From the NCBI GenBank assembly GCA_021802085.1, contig JAKAAZ010000041.1, positions 1 to 19,972 of the forward strand: a stretch of 19,972 nucleotides of DNA, given 5' to 3'. Each line of letters opens with the position of its first letter. Position 1 is the first letter of the stretch. The DNA comes from Acidobacteriota bacterium (GTDB lineage: Bacteria; Acidobacteriota; Terriglobia; Terriglobales; Acidobacteriaceae). A program made the position numbers and the translations under genes. This document shows, one piece after another, positions 15,520 through 19,972 of this stretch. The notes under the pieces were generated by a model. The model was not told the origin of the DNA. It was given only the letters and a program-made list of their open reading frames with translations, and searched no databases.

Positions 15520-15870
15520 AGTGACTCGTGGGTAGGAAACGCCTCCTACGTTACCACTGTTCTACGGAAAACTGGAATCCTCGCGCCACGACCAGTTAGT
15601 TCAGGCTCGCCAGACGATGTTGAACAATGCGTTGCGGCCGTCGTTCGAGCGTTCTCCTTGGAATCCATTTCAATGGGAGGGACGCATATAGGAGGTCGGT
15701 GAGTTTTCGCGACGTTCGCAGCGTTGTCGATACAATAACGAACGAACCTTCCCTTTTACCGAGGAAGATGGTCGCGCATTGTCCGCCGTATATTGCAGCC
15801 ATGAGCCGCTACACTCCTCGAGGCTTCAGGATCAAATTGCAAACGAACTGCCGAGATAGATCGAGTAACG
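15520..15870. other. Divergent intergenic region between hydrolase and isomerase genes
   Basis: These 351 bases separate two divergent genes and should hold both promoters. I recognise no gene and no clear sigma-70 pair. A perfect inverted repeat GTAGGA-AACGCC-TCCTAC (15532-15549) lies 13 bases upstream of the hydrolase start and could be an operator or RNA hairpin. Short frames on both strands show no family features. Confidence 0.3.
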
Positions 15871-17634
15871 ATGGAAAACATTTACGATAAATTGCCCGTC
15901 GTCCAGGTGACGCAGTCGGACGAGGATTGCGTTGCTGGCTGGGAACAGATTGCCGCTGCACTTCAGCCGTCCATTGCCGGGCGCTCCCGATGTGTCCTGG
16001 CGCTGGAATGTTACCCGGGTGTTGACCTTGAAGAGATTCGACGCGAGTTGCTGGCTCGCTTGCGCCCGGATGCGTGCATTTTGGCGGCGGATGTTTTGAA
16101 GGACGCAAAAGAGCTGGAAGCACAGTTTGCGCCCATCCTGGGAAATGACCCGGTATTCGCTAGAATGCAGCGCTGGACTATCTTAGATTTTTTCTCGCGT
16201 CAGCGTCTTCAATCGGCGCGCTCGCGGGTGCGTTCCCATGAAAGCGGTTTGATGGTCGTTCTTGGGACAGGAACTGCTGAGATCGCTCAGGAATGGGACA
16301 TTTTGATCTACGCGGACCTAGCGCGGTGGGAAATTCAGAAGCGGCAAAGAACGCACCAAATTGGCAATCTCGGCACGGACAATTCGCAGGCATCGGCGCG
16401 CGAATTGTATAAGCGGGCCTTTTTCATTGACTGGCGCGTTACCGATGCGATCCGACTGGACGTTTTTGAGAAGATCGATATTTTTCTCGACACGAATCTG
16501 CCAGAAACTCCGCTGATGGTCGCCGGAGATTTGTATCGTCTTGGCCTGAAAAAAACATGCGAGCGGCCATTTCGGGTTGTGCCATTCTTCGACCCTGGAC
16601 CGTGGGGCGGAGAATGGATGCGCACCCACTTCGATCTACCCAAAGAGCCGCCGAACTTTGCCTGGTGCTTCGATTGCGTTCCGGAAGAGAACAGCCTAAG
16701 ACTTGGGTTTGGATCACGAACGATCGAAGTGCCGGCCATCACTCTGGTGCATCAGCATCCTGAAAAGCTGCTGGGCGCCGATATTTTGAAACGATTTGGC
16801 GCCGAATTTCCCATTCGATTTGATTTTCTCGATACTGTGGGCGGAGGCAATCTCTCGCTGCAGGTCCATCCGCTGAAATCTTTTATCCAGGAAAAATTCG
16901 GTATGCCGTACACGCAGGATGAAAGCTATTACATGCTGGACGCAGAGCCCGATGCGGTGGTGTATCTGGGACTGAAAGAGAATGTGGATCGCAATCGAAT
17001 GGAGCAAGATTTGCGATCGGCGCAAGCTGGTGAACGGCCGTTTCCGGCAGAGAAATATGTCAATGCCTGGCCGGTAAAGAAACATTCTCATCTTTCCATT
17101 CCAGCCGGCACCATTCATTGTTCGGGGCGCAACGGGCTTGTTTTGGAAATCAGCGCAACCCCGTATATTTTTACCTTCAAGCTTTGGGATTGGGATCGCC
17201 TGGACCTCGACGGCAAACCACGTCCCATCCATCTCGATTATGGACTGGAAAATATTCAGTGGAACCGGACGACGGACTGGGTGCGGGAGAACTTGATCGA
17301 CCTCGTACATCCCGTTGCCAGTGGGCCGGGTTGGCGCGAAGAGTCGACGGGGTTATACAAATCAGAATTTATCGAGACCAGACGGCACTGGTTCACTGGG
17401 CCGGTCGAGCATGACACGCAAGGCACTTTGAATGTATTGAACCTGGTCGAGGGAGAGCAGATTGTCGTCGAAAGTCCCACGGAAGCATTCGAACCTTTCA
17501 CGGTGCACTACGCGGAGACCTTCATCGTTCCGGCAGCGGTAGGAAAGTACCGCATCTCTCCGCTGGGAGAAACAAAGACTCCGCTAGCGACCATCAAAGC
17601 ATTTGTCCGAGTCGAGCGGCCGGTTGATGTGTGA
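15871..17634 (+). CDS. Two-domain class I mannose-6-phosphate isomerase-like protein
   Basis: A 587-residue protein, longer than ordinary class I phosphomannose isomerases (about 300-420). The C-terminal ~350 residues are the cupin isomerase: PWGGEWM (244-250); GGGNLSLQVHP (324-334) with metal ligands Gln331 and His333; QDESYYML with Glu351; HLSIPAGTIHCSG (407-419) with His416; then ISATPYIFTFKLWDWDR. These fit interconversion of mannose-6-P and fructose-6-P. The N-terminal ~235 residues look like a nucleotide-kinase-type alpha/beta domain: a strand then ECYPGVDLEEI where a P-loop would be, LGTGTAEIAQEWDILIYAD, and RWEIQKRQRTHQIGNLG; the P-loop GxxxxGK[ST] is lost, so ATP hydrolysis is unlikely. 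Its role may be sugar-phosphate sensing or structural; this is inference. The start has a weak ribosome site. Neighbours (hydrolase, ROK kinase, cupin glucose-6-phosphate isomerase) support a sugar-catabolic role. Confidence 0.85.
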   Translation: MENIYDKLPVVQVTQSDEDCVAGWEQIAAALQPSIAGRSRCVLALECYPGVDLEEIRRELLARLRPDACILAADVLKDAKELEAQFAPILGNDPVFARMQRWTILDFFSRQRLQSARSRVRSHESGLMVVLGTGTAEIAQEWDILIYADLARWEIQKRQRTHQIGNLGTDNSQASARELYKRAFFIDWRVTDAIRLDVFEKIDIFLDTNLPETPLMVAGDLYRLGLKKTCERPFRVVPFFDPGPWGGEWMRTHFDLPKEPPNFAWCFDCVPEENSLRLGFGSRTIEVPAITLVHQHPEKLLGADILKRFGAEFPIRFDFLDTVGGGNLSLQVHPLKSFIQEKFGMPYTQDESYYMLDAEPDAVVYLGLKENVDRNRMEQDLRSAQAGERPFPAEKYVNAWPVKKHSHLSIPAGTIHCSGRNGLVLEISATPYIFTFKLWDWDRLDLDGKPRPIHLDYGLENIQWNRTTDWVRENLIDLVHPVASGPGWREESTGLYKSEFIETRRHWFTGPVEHDTQGTLNVLNLVEGEQIVVESPTEAFEPFTVHYAETFIVPAAVGKYRISPLGETKTPLATIKAFVRVERPVDV

Positions 17635-17652
17635 AAGCCAGAGAAACAATGG

Positions 17653-17928
17653 ATGGACTTACACATAAGAGCATCTGCAACGCAGGATTACGAACGCGTT
17701 CTGGATATCTGCATCTCCGCATTCACGCCCTATCACCGCTTTCTGGAAGGGACGCCAGGCAGCGATGTCTTCGACTGCAGATATCACAGTTGGCGGCAGC
17801 AGTACTCCGACTACCTCGCCAAGATATCGGGCACGGATCCCGCGGTGAAAGCTTATGTTGTTGCAGATGGTGGAGCGCGACACTACTTCAAGAAGTATGA
17901 CGAATCCAGTTTCCCCCGTCCGATATAG
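17653..17928 (+). pseudogene. Truncated GNAT-like acetyltransferase N-terminus
   Basis: An open frame of 91 residues starts 18 bases after the isomerase stop. Its beginning (LHIRASATQDYERVLDI, then CISAFTPYHRFLE) and WRQQYSDYLAKISGTDP resemble the first beta strand and helices of GNAT N-acetyltransferases. The frame then loses similarity after KAYVVADGGA and stops at 17926-17928, before the acetyl-CoA binding loop (R/Q-x-x-G-x-G/A) that any working GNAT needs. So this is probably the 5' part of a broken gene. Its missing part is not found before the ROK kinase gene, which ends at 17954 on the other strand. A short intact protein of unknown role is the alternative. Confidence 0.5.
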
Positions 17929-17953
17929 CTGGCCCGATCCTAGACCGTTCGCT

Positions 17954-18892
17954 TCAGTGCAGGCCATCCAGCAGAGGGATAGCACCCAGCAGACCAGCAT
18001 CATTTCCTAACGAAGCGGGCACGATCAGAACCGTGCCGCTGGGCGTCCATGAAAATTTCCGCACGTACTCCTGAATATAGGGAATGATGACATCAGCACT
18101 TCGCATGACGCCTCCTCCAATAATGACCCGTTCCGGGCCGTACATATGGATGAGCCCGACGGTCCCCACGGCCCAGACATGCAGGCATCGGTCCCGTATC
18201 GCAGCGGCAATAGCGTCTCCCTCGCGGGCAAACTCAAATACAGAGCGAAAGTCAACGCGTTCGACTGTCGACAGGCGGCTATGCTCAATCCCTGGCCATT
18301 CCTTTGCGACCAGAGGCAGCGACCAGCCTGCGGCTTCCGCTTCCATGCATCCCACAGCACCGCAAGTGCATTGCCTGCCAGTGAAAAGAACGGGAATATG
18401 CCCGCCAACGGTTCCACCCTGTACTTGCTTGGTGCGGAAAAGTTTGCCGCCGGCCATGGCCGCTCCGCCGATGCCCGTTCCCAGCGTAATCATCACGACG
18501 TCGTCGACGCCTTTTGCCGCGCCGGCGTACCACTCGCCCAGCAGGGCCATACGCGCATCATTTTCCAAACCAAAAGGTATGCCAAATTCAGTTTGACACC
18601 ACGCGGGTAGATCGATTCCGGTGGCGTCGTCGAATTTGCCGTTGGTGGAGACTACCTTTCCGGTGGTTCGATCGACCATGGCGCAGAAACCCATAGCCAG
18701 CCCCACGCAATCTTCGGGGCGCATTCCAAGGTGAGACAACATCTTGTCGATGATGGTTTTGAAGACGGGCAGCACCGAACGCAGGCCAGCACCATAATCG
18801 ACGGAAATTTCGTCGGTAGCGAGAATGCTCGCGTTCTCGACCACGGCGAGTTTGACGTGAGACCCGCCCATATCAATAGAAATGGCTTTCAT
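17954..18892 (-). CDS. ROK-family sugar kinase
   Basis: A 312-residue ROK (repressor, ORF, kinase) protein without a helix-turn-helix, so a kinase rather than a repressor. It phosphorylates a hexose with ATP in the cytoplasm. Visible: phosphate-binding IDMGGSHVKLAVVEN (6-20); LENDARMALLGEW (109-121) with the catalytic Asp112; ITLGTGIGGAAM (135-146); GGTVGGHIPV (159-168) with His165; and the zinc motif CTCGAVGCMEAEAAG (175-189) with Cys175, Cys177 and Cys182, where Zn also binds His165. The usual Glu in the G-E-[IL]-G-H motif is Thr161-Val here, which may shift sugar preference. Glucose, mannose, fructose and N-acetylmannosamine kinases share this family. It lies between the GNAT remnant and the cupin isomerase gene, which is upstream on the same strand. 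Confidence 0.93.
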   Translation of the reverse strand: MKAISIDMGGSHVKLAVVENASILATDEISVDYGAGLRSVLPVFKTIIDKMLSHLGMRPEDCVGLAMGFCAMVDRTTGKVVSTNGKFDDATGIDLPAWCQTEFGIPFGLENDARMALLGEWYAGAAKGVDDVVMITLGTGIGGAAMAGGKLFRTKQVQGGTVGGHIPVLFTGRQCTCGAVGCMEAEAAGWSLPLVAKEWPGIEHSRLSTVERVDFRSVFEFAREGDAIAAAIRDRCLHVWAVGTVGLIHMYGPERVIIGGGVMRSADVIIPYIQEYVRKFSWTPSGTVLIVPASLGNDAGLLGAIPLLDGLH

Positions 18893-19153
18893 CGTTTACC
18901 CGAGGAAGGAGTTGTGGTAATGGCTAGAGATGCCAAGTAAGAATCAAAGTTCACACATCACTGTACACTAGCTGATTTCATAAAGTCACCAAGCCACATT
19001 CTGGAACCATGCCGGTCAATCATGCTGCAGGGCGTTCCCGCTACGGGTCCGATTTCACTGGTTGGTGCCGCGCTCACTTTGCTGCCAACAATATCGAGAA
19101 GCCAAGAATGATAGGCCGGTATGAGACTGGCAGGTGTCGCGCTCGACAGAGTT
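18893..19153. other. Spacer between cupin isomerase and ROK kinase genes
   Basis: These 261 bases hold no recognised gene. On the minus strand one frame is open from inside the end of the isomerase gene to a TGA at 18958-18960 and reads SEIGPVAGTPCSMIDRHGS, then MWLGDFM; it has no start with a ribosome site and no family match I know. A promoter for the ROK gene is expected here but is not obvious. Confidence 0.25.
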
Positions 19154-19708
19154 TTATGATCCCTCGGGAACCAGGACGGGTTCCCCGTCTAGCTCGAACA
19201 TGCGCGCACTAAAACCGTCGCGCTCGATGGTTTCATAATCGTATCCTGCGTCGCTTGGCAAACACGCGGAAAATACCAGAGGAATATCGCCAATGTTGGC
19301 CACTCGATGAGCAGTGCCCCCTGCAATGTAATGGACTGAACCCGGCGACATTTTCTCGTACCGTGTCGTTCGACCTTCATCCATCAACAGAAGCGCACCG
19401 GTTCCATGGAACGTGAAATAGTATTCCGCGCGATTTCGCACGTGATGGAAATGCCCCCTGGTCATGAAGTACTCGTTGCCCACCTTTCCTGGCTGGAGAA
19501 TCGTGCCGGCCAGATAGAGGCCACCCTCGGTTCCAGCGGCCACTGGCGTGTAACTCTGGACACGATAGATCTCCAAGTGCGCAGGCATTCGACTGGCAGC
19601 CTCACGATCATAAAAAATGGGACGTATCTCCCCCAGTGTCTTGCCGGTTTCCAGTACGCCGGCGCCAGTCAAAACACCTTTCGTCCAATCCATCGAAATA
19701 GCTGTCAT
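19154..19708 (-). CDS. Cupin-type (archaeal-type) glucose-6-phosphate isomerase
   Basis: A 184-residue single-domain cupin that interconverts glucose-6-P and fructose-6-P using a bound metal, unrelated in fold to the usual PGI. The metal site is clear: GHFHHVRNRAEYYFTFHGTG (85-104) gives His86, His88 and Glu95, and GGTAHRV (130-136) gives His134. Spacing matches the ligands I recall for Pyrococcus furiosus PGI (His88, His90, Glu97, His136) with a constant offset of two. The strand LAGTILQPGKVGNEYFMT is the family's substrate-phosphate region. The ATG at 19708 was chosen for its AAGGGG ribosome site five bases upstream; an ATG at 19747 would add 13 residues without one. It lies upstream of the ROK kinase on the same strand, so kinase and isomerase may serve one pathway step after another. 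Confidence 0.92.
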   Translation of the reverse strand: MTAISMDWTKGVLTGAGVLETGKTLGEIRPIFYDREAASRMPAHLEIYRVQSYTPVAAGTEGGLYLAGTILQPGKVGNEYFMTRGHFHHVRNRAEYYFTFHGTGALLLMDEGRTTRYEKMSPGSVHYIAGGTAHRVANIGDIPLVFSACLPSDAGYDYETIERDGFSARMFELDGEPVLVPEGS

Positions 19709-19747
19709 CGGAACCCCTTCCAAAAGTATGGACGCAGCCTGTTGCAT

Positions 19748-19891
19748 TGCCCCGAGAGTTCAAGTGAGCAAAGCGACGTTAGGATGGTAATCGATTGGGC
19801 CGAGGGCAACACGCCAAACTGAACTCAGCATATCATTTGCTAGTTATCCAAAAGGTGGGTATTTACTTGACTCAGGTGACCACAACCTGTA
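19748..19891. other. Region between the cupin isomerase and the edge transposase
   Basis: No gene is visible. It must contain the isomerase promoter and, if the element at the right is an insertion sequence, its left terminal inverted repeat. Neither can be placed with confidence because the other end of the element lies outside the window. Confidence 0.3.
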
Positions 19892-19972
19892 GTGTTTGCG
19901 GCGGTGGGAGATTATCCGCGAGATCTGCTGGAGTTGGAGCGCCGCTTTTCGAGCGAGGCGGCTTGCAGGGAG
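19892..19972 (+). mobile_element. Start of a probable IS1595-family transposase (cut by window edge)
   Basis: The last 69 bases translate as VGDYPRDLLELERRF then SSEAACRE, running off the window. The pattern [D]YP-x-[D/N]-L-x-E-[L/F]-E-x-RF-x-[S/T]-E-x-ACR-[E/x] matches the N-terminus of IS1595-family DDE transposases, which continue with a YL-x-x-x-RWP-x-G-x-x-CP-x-C zinc ribbon. Possible starts are GTG at 19892 or 19904; the frame is closed upstream by a TGA at 19877-19879. Only about 27 codons are visible, so intactness and the inverted repeats cannot be judged. Confidence 0.65.

Noticed and set aside
18901..18945. GAGGAAGGAG followed by a six-codon frame on the plus strand (MARDAK)
   Set aside because: A ribosome-site-like sequence before such a short frame is most likely chance; nothing downstream suggests a leader peptide.
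18958..19150. Minus-strand open frame of about 60 codons between the cupin isomerase and ROK genes
   Set aside because: No start with a ribosome site, no recognised family, and it overlaps the end of the isomerase gene in another frame.

Overview
The window looks like chromosomal DNA from a moderately high-GC, free-living Gram-negative bacterium. The gene content (YVTN-repeat lipoprotein, pepP/accB/accC block, GH5-like secreted hydrolase, two-domain mannose-6-phosphate isomerase, cupin-type glucose-6-phosphate isomerase, TrpB2) best fits an acidobacterium of the Terriglobia type. That placement is inferred from protein style, not proven. No tRNA, rRNA, CRISPR array, integrase or complete mobile element is visible.

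Region 1 (1-6075) is the most unusual part. A full-length clpB (minus strand, 3445-6075) is followed downstream by two extra copies of its own 3' end, at 183-470 and 1791-2022. Both are on the same strand as clpB and each lies just past the stop codon of a plus-strand gene. The order from left to right is: end of an unknown plus-strand gene, clpB tail 1, YVTN beta-propeller lipoprotein gene, clpB tail 2 (with an internal stop), TrpB2-type tryptophan synthase gene, intact clpB. The repeated unit is therefore 'one plus-strand gene + one clpB tail', as if single genes had been inserted one after another beside the clpB 3' end, leaving a tail copy each time. The two tails share a C-terminal sequence that differs from the resident clpB.

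Region 2 (6076-7029) holds an Hsp20 gene upstream of clpB on the same strand. A strong compound hairpin sits between them, so the two form a heat-shock pair with possible attenuation.

Region 3 (7030-10258) contains a VAO-family alditol/xylitol-oxidase-like flavoprotein, a gap of about 340 bases with a possible gene remnant, and an APC-superfamily amino-acid transporter, all coding genes on the minus strand.

Region 4 (10377-14265, minus strand) runs pepP, accB, accC, thiE: an M24 aminopeptidase, the biotin carrier and biotin carboxylase of acetyl-CoA carboxylase, and thiamine-phosphate synthase.

Region 5 (14320-19708) is a carbohydrate block: a secreted GH5-like hydrolase (minus), a two-domain class I mannose-6-phosphate isomerase (plus), a truncated GNAT remnant (plus), a ROK sugar kinase (minus) and an archaeal-type cupin glucose-6-phosphate isomerase (minus). 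Together they could release a sugar outside the cytoplasm, phosphorylate it and isomerise it into glycolysis. At the right edge (from about 19892) the first codons of what looks like an IS1595-family transposase run out of the window.
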